Notes under the pieces: model-generated
Seen by the model: only the letters and a program-made list of their open reading frames with translations
Told to the model about the DNA's origin: nothing
Database searches by the model: none
In this document: positions 48,827-59,281 of the stretch, piece after piece
Layout of the letters: each line of letters starts with the position of its first letter
Numbering within the stretch: the stretch's first letter is position 1
DNA from: Gnetum montanum
Lineage: Eukaryota; Streptophyta; Gnetopsida; Gnetales; Gnetaceae
DNA length: 64,000 nt
Direction of reading: 5' to 3'
NCBI GenBank assembly: GCA_015680685.1
Contig: MNCI01030961.1
Coordinates: forward strand, 346,927-410,926
Translations under genes and position numbers: made by a program

Positions 48827-48869
48827 TGGAATAGCATGGAGGAGGAGAGCCCACTCTCTGACTAGTTTC

Positions 48870-50150
48870 TAGATGAACTCCTCTTTGCTGGAGTAATTGT
48901 GAAGGAGGTCCTCACAAAATCAAATTGGTTTCATGACATCATTATCTATCTCCTTACATAAGAGCTACCCAAGGAGTTGGACCATCTAAATAAATAATGG
49001 TTTCTTCATAGACCCAAGCACTTCATGGAAATCAATGGACACCTCTACAAGGTGTGTGTGGATGGCTTGGTTCAATGGTGTGTCCTCGATGCAGATCAAC
49101 TGCACATCCTCCAAGATGCCCATGAGGGCCCTTGTGGGGGCCATTATGCAAGATGGCACATGGCCATTAAGATCCTGCTCATAGGATACTACTGGCCTAC
49201 ACTCTTCAGAGATGTACAATGGTTTGTCTACTCTTGTGATTGATGTCAAAGAGATGGTGGAATGATGATGAAATGGAGGGACCTCAACATTCGATTCAGC
49301 CACTCAAACCCTTTGACATTTGGGACATTGACTTCATGGGCCCCATCACACCCATTTCAAATAGGAAGGTGTATATCATTGTTATGGTGGACTACTACAC
49401 CAAGTGGGTAGAGGTATTAGCCATCACCAATTGTTCCTCAACCACAGCCACACAGTTTGTTCAACAGCAAGTCATGAACAAGTTTGCGGTGCCTTGTACA
49501 CTCATTTCAGATAATGGCACTTACTTCATAGGTTCTACTTTTTGTAAACTCATGTAGAATTTAGGAGTAGAACATAAACTAACAACACCTTATCACCCCC
49601 AATCCAACAGGCAAGCCGAAGTTAGAAACTAGGAGATTACCAAAATCCTAACTAGGATGATTAGAAAATATAGGAGAGATTGGAGCACAAAACTTAACAA
49701 TGTCCTCTGGGCCTACTGCTCAACCTGGAAACTTCCTATTAGCTACTCCTCTTATGATTTGGTGTACAAAAAACTACCAACACTCTCGATTCAAGAAAAA
49801 TTCTAAGTACTATCCACTGCAAGTGACTTAGATCTTGATTTACCCCTAGCACAACGAGAATGGTTCACCAACTTAAATGTGCTAGATGAGAATTGATTAG
49901 TAACCCTATCATCAAATGAGGTACATAGGGCATATAACAAAAAATTTCATAACCTTAGGATTCATAAGGTAACATTTCAACTTGGAGATATGGTTCTCTA
50001 TTAGAACCCCACACATGTGCCACAACAAACCAAGTTTCAAACGCTATGGGAGGGACCTTATATTGTTTTCGAGAGCTTTCCATCTAGAGCCCTACTTATA
50101 CACAAACCTGAAGATCCAACAAAAACACATTTGGTCAACATGAAATAATT
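48870..50150 (+). pseudogene. Element D integrase
   Basis: The HHCC zinc site (HEGPCGGHYA near 49,120; YSCD-CQR near 49,230) is followed by a frameshift near 49,245. The core has WDIDFMGP (D at 49,330), ISDNGTYF (near 49,505) and SNRQAEVRN (near 49,610), so the D, D, E positions are all present. The C-terminal region reads VTFQLGDMVLY and FQTLWEGPYIVFE, an SH3-like tail with GPY. About eight stops lie in the frame. Confidence 0.88.
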
Positions 50151-51780
50151 AAAACCCTTCCATGAACTACACAATCTAGTGTCACTACCATTTCATCGAA
50201 TGGTCAGCCACATTCCATCTTTCAAATCTCCTTCTCCAAGCTTAGTCGTGGGGCCGATCGATACCCATACTAAAATAATTGTCCTGGCCTCTTAGGTCTT
50301 TTCTTTATTTTTTTACACATCTTTATTTTATACCATCATTTGTATATTTTACATTTCTTACCTACTCTTTCACTTTTGTTGTTCTATTCAATTTTATGTT
50401 AGTTATTTCCCTCTATTTATTTTTGCTAATAAAGCTGTCTTATTACCACAGGATGCGATGGTAAGATGGTTGTGCCCAATGGGGTCATGCTTATGATGTG
50501 TTTTCTACTATATCTAAGTTCTCACCTTAGCATTTTGTTTTAGGAAGCTAAGTTATACTTTCACTTCATTTAATAGGTAGTGAGTCCACATCATCCATGC
50601 ATCCACATACTCTATGGTTTTCCCTATTGTGGAAACATGCAATCCCCCTTTCATTCAACACAACTATAATAAATTTGTTGCTTGTGTAGGTTCCCAACTT
50701 GAGAAGGATCCAACAAGTTGAACAAGGTGTGATTTCAATGGAATGCAACATTCTTTGTACTTTTCTATTCCTTTTTATGCAAACATGTTCTCATGGACTT
50801 TGTACCATTCCATATCCCTTCATATAGGAAGCTAAATAGCAATCCATCCTCCAATGGTGTGGTCCTCATCATTCAAAAACAACAACAACAACATCAAACA
50901 ATGAGGATTCAAAGCACACCCCCCAGACCAAATCAATGTGAAAATTATTGGATCTTGGCATGGTATGGTTCCTAGTAAAAAAAACAAAAAAAAACAAAAA
51001 AACCCAACATGGAAATTCAAAGCACATCCCTTAGACCAACTATAAAGGGCTCCAAGCACTAGGGATGGGACTTGTCTTGTCCCCTCTCACTCAAGCCTTT
51101 TTCAACTTCCTATGTCTCACCCATTTTGGAATGGTGGTTGTTTTGTGATAGCACTCTCGTGTTTCAAGGGATGAACTAGTCTTAGAATGTTGATGCGAAG
51201 TCACTAAATGTGGTTGGTTTTGGTCTGGATTGAGGATGGATCCTACTAGGTCACTTAATCATGAACTTTACAAGGGATTTCATGTGACAACTATTCAGAA
51301 TTCCATTTCACACATTCCATTCCCTTCCTCAATTTCTCTTCATTATTCACCTCACTACCCATTTTATGTTTTGATCGTTTGTCTTGGTTTGCTAGAACCT
51401 GTAAATCCTTTGGTTGGTTCTTATGGTGTGAGTATTAACTTTTGATGATCATTAATTAAATATAGGGTCCACAGACTCCTATGTTGATGATGTGCAAGGG
51501 CACACAAGGCTAACACCTACTATGGGGAGGATTCACATGCATATCCTTTGGTCTCAGTTGTTAATCTCCTAACTCGTTGATATAGTTGGTTGACTGTTCT
51601 TATGCTGCCCATCGTGTGGCTCTTCATTCACCAAGTTACCTATTATGCAATTCTCCTAACTCTGACTCTTCTTTCAACACTAACATCCCTTCCTTGTTAT
51701 TCCATGATGTTCTTAGGTCTCTTAGCTTTTGTCTAATTCCTGTTTTATGTCAAAACTCATAGATTTGGGCCTTTAACATC
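50151..51780 (+). other. Element D spacer between integrase and 3' gene, with splice-acceptor-like site
   Basis: There are 1.6 kb without a supported gene. At 50,280-50,451 a pyrimidine-rich run is followed by TGCTAAT and TTATTACCACAG, the shape of a branch point and 3' splice site ending at 50,451. An Athila-type 3' gene could be expressed from a spliced RNA. A 25-30 base word (ATTCAAAGCACA.CCC) is repeated at 50,908 and 51,015. Confidence 0.35.
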
Positions 51781-51784
51781 TTAG

Positions 51785-51904
51785 TCAATAGTGTCAACAT
51801 AGTTGAACAGCTATGTCGATGTGGCCTTGTATATGTAGCTCCCTGCGTCAACGGAGCCCTATTTATGTAGCCCCGTTGACATAATGCCTAGATCCCTATA
51901 TATA
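51785..51904 (+). promoter_or_regulatory. Promoter-like block upstream of the element D 3' gene
   Basis: GTCAAC/GTTGAC/GTCGATG words and repeated ATGTAG-CCC phrases precede TATATATA at 51,897-51,904, about 375 bases before the 3' gene ATG. The D LTR has the same type of words before its own TATA box. This suggests a diverged internal copy of U3, but only motif-level similarity is seen. Confidence 0.4.
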
Positions 51905-52278
51905 CATGTGTCATTCCTTTGCATGTTTTCCATTTTCTCATAATGCTAGGGTAGTTTTTCAAGTTTTTCACATCCAATCTCCTTCCCAAGCATATCACTA
52001 TCTTACTGCTTATTCACATCTATCTATTTCTTCACTCTTTTTCTACCAGAGGTATGCTCTACATTGTGAGGGCCTAGCGAAAGGAGGGTTAATCAAAATT
52101 TAACACAAAAGATTAACCAAAAACTTAACGCACCCCCTAGGATTAATCAAAACTACCACCTTAGATCAAACAACATGTACGTGTCACTGTCATAGCCAAG
52201 CCATTATGAGAAGGTATCTTATTGCCATTTTGGTAAAACATGCAGACATTTTAATTCATGGTTATGCTATGATTATAG

Positions 52279-55155
52279 ATGGCACAAAAACCAAGATTCC
52301 CAAGGAAGGAAGGACCATCTCAACCTCAGGATAAGAAACCTAGAACCAGACAGGGATGAGGCACACAACCTCTGGAGCACGTAGATGGTTCACATGCAAC
52401 TAGCCCTCTTTGAGAGGAACCTAACATGGAATCTATTTATCATATTCCTAAAGAAGAGGTTCCCATAGAAAAATTGTATGGGGATGAGACTCTAGAAAGA
52501 GTGCCAAAGCTTGAGGTCACCTTGACCAAGGCCTACCTTGATGCTATCATGCAAAAATAGCTGCAACGAATGATCCTTCAAGAGTTGAACTTCAGACCAT
52601 TCCAAGAAAGTGCACTAGAGGAAGTCAAAATTCAACTGCAAAATTCTCATATTTGACCAATCATCACATCTAGTGGTGCGTGGTACTTGGGGGAAACTTA
52701 TCTCTTTTGGACAAATCAGCATCTAGGGTCGAGGGTAAGAATCAAAGATATTCATGTATCTTACTCTGTAGAGGAAATTTCATAAGCCCTTGGGTTGCCT
52801 GAGATCGAGGCTGATGTGGAAAATATTTTTAAACAAGCTGACCCCGAAGTGAAAGCGGACTAGACTAGGTGATGTTATGGGGTGCACTGCAAAGATTTTG
52901 GCGCATTGACCACCGCGGAACTCCAAAATTGTGTCTTACCACTTAAATCCAATGGTAAGACCCAGCAAAGTCACTACCTTCTCTACTCTTTCATGTTTCA
53001 CCTTAAGTGGAAAATTTTCCATCACCCTTCCACAGTTACTCTTCCTAGAAATTGAGAAACAGTTCATCAAAAATGAACATGGAAGACGAGCTCTACCCTT
53101 TTCTTGCCTAATCAGAAAACTATGAAAATGGGTAGGGATAGCGCAATATGCTAATGACACACTCCATCATTCTCCAATTTTCTCATGGTGTGAGATGATG
53201 AAATAGAAAGCAATTCCCACAAAAAAAATGGAGGAGGTGTAGGCACCACCTCCACTATCCACATAAGCAATAGGGTTGGGCTCACGCATCATTGCAGAGA
53301 AGATACGCGAGATCTGACAATCACTTCTATGCCAATAGGAGTAATAGCCAAGAACCAATGGTGGTGGAGATCCTTTGGTGTATCACCCTACCTTGAGCCA
53401 TCTACAGTAACTGGCGTGATCTATCAGCCTGCTAGAGAGAGCAAGGTCAATGCTTCTAGCCATGTGGACACAACTGCCTGCAAGAGCAAACCCTAACACT
53501 TGGGAAGTAACTGTGTCGATGACTCAACAATTCTTCCCAGAAATTTCAAGGAATGTTGCTAACTTCTCAATGCACTTGGAGGAGGGTGAAGGCACAACTG
53601 TCTTGGTAATGTAGCAACAAGGACAGGAAGTCATAGCATAAGTAGTTGCTGATACAATCACCATGGCTCTCAATGCACCTACGGTGCCCATACCAAACAC
53701 ACATGAGCTCAGAGATGTGCAGACGTTTGTAGAGACGTAGAGTGGTAGACTTAGTGTAGCACAACATGAAGAATTTTTGGACCAACTAGTGGGAATTGGG
53801 CAACTACATCTAGATGTCTTTGATCTCTAGGACAACATCATTGCAACCCAATTGGAGCTGCTCTTGTTAAAGGCTAAGTGCCTCATCATAGAGGGGTAAC
53901 TTGAAGTAGCTTAGGAAAACAACCAACACTTGGTTATGGAGGTTATTCAACTAAGAGCCCAACTAGCCAACCTAACTATACTTAACCGTGACCTCACCAA
54001 AGATGAATCTTTTCAACATCTTCAAACTAAGCTTCAAATCATTGAGTACGAGTGAGAATCAACGATATTTGACAGGTCCTTGGTGGAAGCCCATTCTTAT
54101 TATTTAAACAAGGACTTGACAGAAGTTCACCAAGAAAATGTTGGCTTGATTGCTAAAGTTCATTACCTATGAAATTTTGGTCTCGAAAATCAACACATGA
54201 AGGATTTTATCCACCAAAAACAGAAGGAGCTGGCTAGGGTAAACACCAATGTAAAGAGATTAGCTACCAAGAATTGTAATCTATCAATGGAGGAAGTCCA
54301 AGCCTTACGATAGAAGACAACCATTGAGATCGCCACTTGGAAGAATGAGAACCTCAAGCTTGAATGGGTGAAAAACCACTATAGGGACCAACTAGAGCTA
54401 CAAAAATAAATTAACGAAAAAGAAATCCAAGTCGCAAAGGCTAAGATGAATCAAGCCCTTAAAAAGATTAAGGAAGGAGGCGAGGTGTGGCAACCCATCT
54501 TTGATGGGTTAAATGCCTATAACCAGTCTAAGATTCATCTCAAGGAGCTATAGATTGAAAAAATGATAAAATACATGGAACTAGCCAATCTCCATTATGA
54601 AAACCTAGCCATGCTCATAGCTAGGAGGCCATAGTCAAACCTCAAGAAGTAGGTGGCCACCTCATATTTGTTATATGAGGGCAAGTTCAAGTCAGATAAG
54701 GAGACAAAGCAAAAGCTGGAAACTACCAATGTGGAACTCAAAGTTCTTCACACCCACTTTGAAAGGAAACGCTCTATTATGGAGAACTTGGCCTGATGGA
54801 TGGATGACTACCAACGGCTGCAAGCATCAATTCGAGCATTTAACATCGAACGAAAAAAATTTGCGACCTAGTTCGTCAACTTAAAAAGCTCTTCTCTATA
54901 CTTTCATGTCTATGGGATCTTCCTATTTTAGCACACATTGAAGAAGCCATTTGGACCATGAACAACCCCAAAAGTAAAGAAGGAAAAATGTGGGCTCTAT
55001 TGGAAGCTTTCTAGTTGCCTCTAGAAGTTGCAACAGTTGTAGGACAGCCATAACCACCACCTCAACCACCACATGCACCTGAATCTAGTGAGGGCCCATT
55101 AGAACCACCACCACTAGGCACTATATGACCTTCTTCAATAGCTTCAACAACTTAG
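52279..55155 (+). pseudogene. Element D 3' gene: N-terminal transposon-protein-like region plus long coiled coil
   Basis: An ATG at 52,279 (MAQKPRFPRKEGPSQPQDKK) opens a decayed frame. The part 52,660-52,990 (WYLGETYLFWTNQHLGSRVR, KDIHVSYSVEEIS, LGLPEIEAD) resembles the N-terminal domain of plant proteins usually annotated as putative transposon proteins. From about 53,670 to 54,870 the translation is a long heptad-rich coiled coil (ENNQHLVMEVIQLRAQLANL, ENQHMKDFIHQKQKELARV). After a frame change it ends in a proline-rich tail (PPPQPPHAPESSEGP) and a TAG at 55,153. Athila elements often carry an env-like gene here, but I see no signal peptide or membrane span. Confidence 0.55.
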
Positions 55156-55355
55156 TAAGGTTTTGTGTCCATTATTGTCAAGGTGTTCAATTTTGTTGTT
55201 CATGAACACCACATTTTTGTAATTCCTTTCGTACACTTAGGCACTTGATGTATTGTTAGCGTCAGTAGGTATCTTGAGATGTTTTGCTATGTCTGTCGCT
55301 CATCACCTCATACCTTCCAAATTGTAACAAACTTGAGGATGAATTTTCACTCAGT

Positions 55356-55365
55356 TGTGGGGATA
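55356..55365 (+). other. Polypurine tract of element D
   Basis: TGTGGGGATA directly precedes the 3' LTR start TGATGAAGC. It is short but correctly placed. Confidence 0.6.
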
Positions 55366-56256
55366 TGATGAAGCATTCAGTCACTGCATCAACTAGGCTA
55401 TGTTGATGAAGCCTCTTTTATGTATCCGCTTCGACGTGACCTTATCGACACATCTTTTCAAGCATTGATGTGGCCTCATTGATACAGAGTCCATTTCCTA
55501 CTATAAATATGTGTGCACTTGCTATATTTATGGCATCTCCTATTCAAATTGTAGCAAAGTTCTTGTAGTTTACCTTTTTAAAAGTTAGAATATTTTCCAA
55601 GTGCCCACAATCGGAGTTTGAAGAGTGTACGGCTCTTTATTCGAGCGCTAATGTACCTGAGCCATTGGCATGACCAACAATAAAGATGAGCTTTTTGAAC
55701 ATTCCTTGTAGCATTTGGATTAAACTAATTAAGTGTTAAATTTTTTTAATATTTTAATAATTTTAGTAGCTTTTATTATGATTATCACTTTACAATTATA
55801 GTTCTTTCTATAGTTTATGAGAACCATAAGCATGACCATCCCGAACATATATCTGACAATTGGCAACCTAGTGATGCCTAACATCTAGTAGCCCAGTAGT
55901 GGTTAGGACATGCTCAAGATGTGCATGAAGGATGGGAGCGATTTTTTATGCTAGAGATAGTTAAGTGCTAGAGTAGAGCAATTGTAACATTATATGGCCT
56001 TTCATTTCCTACACTAGAAAAACTAAACTTTAAAGATAAGAATAAAACACATAAAAATCATATGCCTCAGTTTCACTTAACCATCATGTGATAATGTCAC
56101 AAGTGAAGTTGAGAGGACAACGACTGTGCTAAATTGAGGTTTTGCTATCTAGACTTCAATGTATGTAAGTTCCTGCAATCTTCGAAACTTGATTAGGTCA
56201 CATGTGAATGCTCATGATTCGAATCATTGGGCATAGGGGTACCTTGCCACTCATCA
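55366..56256 (+). repeat. 3' LTR of element D
   Basis: It is 891 bp, the same length as the 5' copy, TGATGAAGCATTCA to CTCATCA. The TATA box TATAAATA is at 55,502-55,509. Differences from the other copy are spread over the whole length. Confidence 0.92.
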
Positions 56257-56261
56257 TTGGG
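56257..56261 (+). repeat. Target-site duplication of element D, right copy (TTGGG)
   Basis: It matches 6,465-6,469. Confidence 0.9.
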
Positions 56262-57105
56262 TTGTGCTAAGTTGGAGGATGCAATGGGTTCAGATTCGTT
56301 CTTTCTCTTTCTATGGCCATACCTAAAGGAAGGATGCTTCCAACATTATGGATGACTCCCATTGCTATTGACAATAGTAGCACAAGTGATGTTTTTTGGT
56401 TGGTGTTGTGGTGTCAAACCTTCCAATATAACTGGTGGAAATGTAGAAGGAGGTGGAGGGTGAGAATATTAAGAGTAAGGAGGAGTATAAAGAACATAAG
56501 GTGGTGATCCTATAGGAGAGGGCATGGGTTGATGATACTTGGGAGCATGATAATGATGAGGTGAAGCAGAATATGTTGATCTAGTTGGAGAAATAGGGTC
56601 CTAAACATAATAAGCACTTGGTTTTAGGTGATATGAAGGGTGTGGTCTATTTGGCGATGGCCTAACCCATGACTAGGGGTTTTGCCACTACGGTTGGACA
56701 CAGTACTTCTATAAGAAATATGGATGTAGCATTCCTCCCCAATGCTCATGTAAATGTGACAATACTGGGCATTGGCTTTTGGTGTGATTGTATAAATAAA
56801 CATCGCATTGATACTTATGATTTGCAATTGAGCTTCTATCCTTATTTTCATCAACCCTTCTTTCCAATTGTTGAATGATGTTCTATCCTATTTCTAAGTT
56901 TGGCATCCTCTGTTTGTTCTAGTTGTCAGAGTTATGTTATGTGGTTATACCTCTAATAATGTTTACATATTCTCCACATTTTTCATGTACCCATTCTATC
57001 ATCTTGTTGATATTTAGCTCAATTTCATCTAGTGAGTTTATTATTGGCAAAGGTAGAAATGATTCCACCTCCTCAAGGTGAGTTGATTTCTCCTATTTAT
57101 GATTA
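56262..57105 (-). pseudogene. Unrecognised minus-strand gene remnant, part 1 (split by element D)
   Basis: The minus strand reads in one frame for about 280 codons with scattered stops. INSLDEIELNINKMIEWVHEKC (57,045), then NIIQQLERRVDENKDR (56,885), CDVYLYNHTKSQCP and a proline/histidine/tyrosine-rich part (ASPHHYHAPKYHQPMPSP, 56,570) follow. It stops at the D insertion point and may continue at 6,464. The shape is a helical N-terminal part and a low-complexity C-terminal part. It could be a captured gene or another element's accessory protein. The family is unknown. Confidence 0.4.
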
Positions 57106-57139
57106 TGAAACTTTGTTACTTTAAGAGGTTGGTCCTATT

Positions 57140-58829
57140 TGAAACATCCCAAAATTCGAAGGCATGCTTGCTTCACCAGGTCTTTGCAATTTGCGTAGCG
57201 TTATGGTAGTTCTTCAGGAGATGGATGCTCTCATGTTCAAACTGTCCAATCTAGCAAGTTTTCTACCCTAGGTGTTCATAGGCTAAACAGATTCTCTAGC
57301 CTACCCACCTAAGTAGTTCATCCAGCCGACAACGCACTTAAGAGCGGTGCGTGGAATTGCTAGCAATGCTCAGAATGCACAAAATGCTTCAGCAAGTTTT
57401 CTAAGTCAAGGATTTTTGCTACGCTATGCTACGATATGTAGCATAGCAAACTTCAGAAGATTTTTGCAAAAGCGTAGTGCTACACTATGCTATGCCACGC
57501 AGCGTAGCATAGTGTAGCAAAAACTAGATAGTCAGTCCCCTCGCTTGACTTCAAGTCCTTCAGCAATGTCTCCTTCCATCAGAAAGCAACAAACTTGGCA
57601 AAAAGCAGGCCATGTTGTCCACTATGCTACGCTAAGCTACATGGTGTAGCATGGCATAGAAATTCTACAAAAGTGATAGAAGGCATATCAAAGGGCGGGA
57701 TTAGCAAGTTTGCAAGCTTCGTAATGCAAAAGGAAAAATTTGCAGATTGGCAACATTTTTTGTGACTAAGGTCAACTGCTACATTATGATACGCTACGTA
57801 GCATAGCATAGCATAGAAAATATGCAATAAATAGTCAGTGTGCTTCAAAGGTTTCCAATGCAAGCAGTAGGACACAACGCAAATTTTCTCTTCAAACCGA
57901 CAACTACGCTATGTTGCGTAGCATAGCACAGCGTGACAAGATGCTACGCTACGCCAAACATGCTACGCTATAAAGCATAGCAAAGCATGGCAAGTAATTA
58001 CGCTACATCAATGCACTCCACCTAATCGCACCATTGCTCTAACAACACAATTACAACGTGGCAGGCTTGTAATTATGGCATGGAAGACTTGCCCAACGAT
58101 CATGCAGGCACGTACAACATAGATAGGTCAATATAAGCCCAAGGCATGTAGCGTTCAAATAGCATCTTTCGCGTGCCCTTGGTCCTATAAATACCCCAAT
58201 GAGAAATGCTCAAAGGGTCCAGGGTCTAGCTTTTTGGCAAAATATGGTCAGCTAAAATTTTTTTTGGCTGACAAGCAGAAATGTTAGCACTGTAACCTTG
58301 AGCATTGTAAGCTTTCTATTTGACATTTTAAACAGTTAGCACTCTCAATTGGCTTTTTTTTCTACTCTTTTCTACCACCTTGATAGTATTTTGCATTGTT
58401 AATGCCTTAGTCCACATTCAAGCAAATAGCTGTCTTGCTCTACACGTCTTGGTTACTCTTAGGATCTCTACACTTCTCAGCACTGTGCAACCAATTGTAT
58501 CCACCTTGATAGAGCAAAGTCATAGCTTCGAAGTGGTGCATTTTTCTAACTGCATTTTACTTTGTTTCCTACTTATTATTGCATTTTACACTATTTTTCG
58601 TCCCTTTTACATTCAAGAATTTCTTTGCACTATTAGTCTCATTTTCAAATTATCTAGTTGTAAAAGGTTATATTAACACTGACTAAGTTCCTGTCTGATC
58701 AACCAGATCATTTAGGGTGTCCCATTTCTATTCTATCCAGCAAGGCCCTCTCGTGGAAACAGGGTTAAGACTGTCAATGACCAACGACCTCTCAGTGTTT
58801 TCCAGTTGCTAACATTTTTGGTTGCTACA
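57140..58829 (+). repeat. 5' LTR of element C
   Basis: The LTR is 1,690 bp from TGAAACATCCC to GGTTGCTACA. The TATA box TATAAATA is at 58,186-58,193, followed by CCCC as in A. GCTACGCTA/TAGCATAGC dyads occur at about 57,418, 57,479, 57,622, 57,778, 57,903 and 57,940. Its termini helped to place the A LTR ends. No partner LTR is in the window. Confidence 0.88.
57479..57520 (+). repeat. Perfect 15-bp-arm dyad in the element C LTR
   Basis: The arms TGCTACACTATGCTA and TAGCATAGTGTAGCA are exact inverse complements separated by 12 bases. It is the best preserved of the LTR dyads. The one at 57,420-57,445 has exact 10-bp arms (GCTATGCTAC). Confidence 0.9.
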
Positions 58830-58835
58830 GTTTTC

Positions 58836-58854
58836 TGGAGCTAGAAGGAGGGCC
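58836..58854 (+). other. Primer-binding site of element C
   Basis: TGGAGCTAGAAGGAGGGCC lies six bases after the LTR. It is the same site as in A and B. Confidence 0.75.
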
Positions 58855-58869
58855 TTTTGGTGCCCTTTC

Positions 58870-59200
58870 TGTGTGTCACGGTAGTTCTATAAGCCTTCTA
58901 CACCCTGATACACATTAGCGTAAACTTGACACCCATCTATGGTTGTTTACGCTTCGTGCGATGTAGATCGGTAGCCTCGACGGTTCCTCAGGAACCCTAT
59001 AGGACATAAAGTCTCTAGTCGCCAGCTAACTTGCTTGTCTTACGGTACTCTTGCATGCGTTCTGTACCCTATCATAGACTAGTGTAAACATGACATCCTT
59101 TTGCAATTGTTTATGCATCGTGTGGTACTGATCGGTCACTTTGATGGTTCCTCAAGAGCCCAGCAAGACATAAAGCCTTTTTGATTACTTTCCAATTCCT
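58870..59200 (+). repeat. Duplicated leader unit of element C with hairpins
   Basis: Two copies of a unit of about 164 bp are present, with CGGTA-CT at 58,879 and 59,043 and hairpins GGTTCC-TCA-GGAACC at 58,982-58,996 and a decayed copy at 59,146-59,160. Each unit contains GTGTAAAC/GCGTAAAC, GATCGGT and TCGACGG-like words shared with the A and B leaders, where the unit is single. Confidence 0.75.
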
Positions 59201-59281
59201 TTGTTTTTCTCATCTGCAAAACTATTTAGCTTTCTAATTTCCTTGATTTTTGCATTTGCAAAATAAGCTATCTTAGTAACA

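Larger units (their letters stand above)
6470..56256 (+). mobile_element. Element D: Athila-like Ty3/gypsy LTR retrotransposon, split by element A
   Basis: D has two LTRs of exactly 891 bp, a TTGGG target duplication, an Asp-tRNA-type primer site, gag, protease, RT, RNase H, integrase, an additional 3' gene and a polypurine tract. Element A (11,889-48,493) sits inside its RNase H domain. Without A and one copy of A's target duplication, D is about 13.2 kb. The RT motifs (FLDGYS, GTFAYRKMPF, FMDD) and the order, with a large gene after integrase, fit the Athila branch of plant Ty3/gypsy. All domains contain stops, so it cannot act on its own. It is older than A, which interrupts it. Confidence 0.93.

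Noticed and set aside
50401-50440. AATAAA as a functional poly(A) signal of element D
   Set aside because: It lies within a likely branch-point region and no other evidence of a transcript end is visible. Athila-type elements terminate in the LTR.
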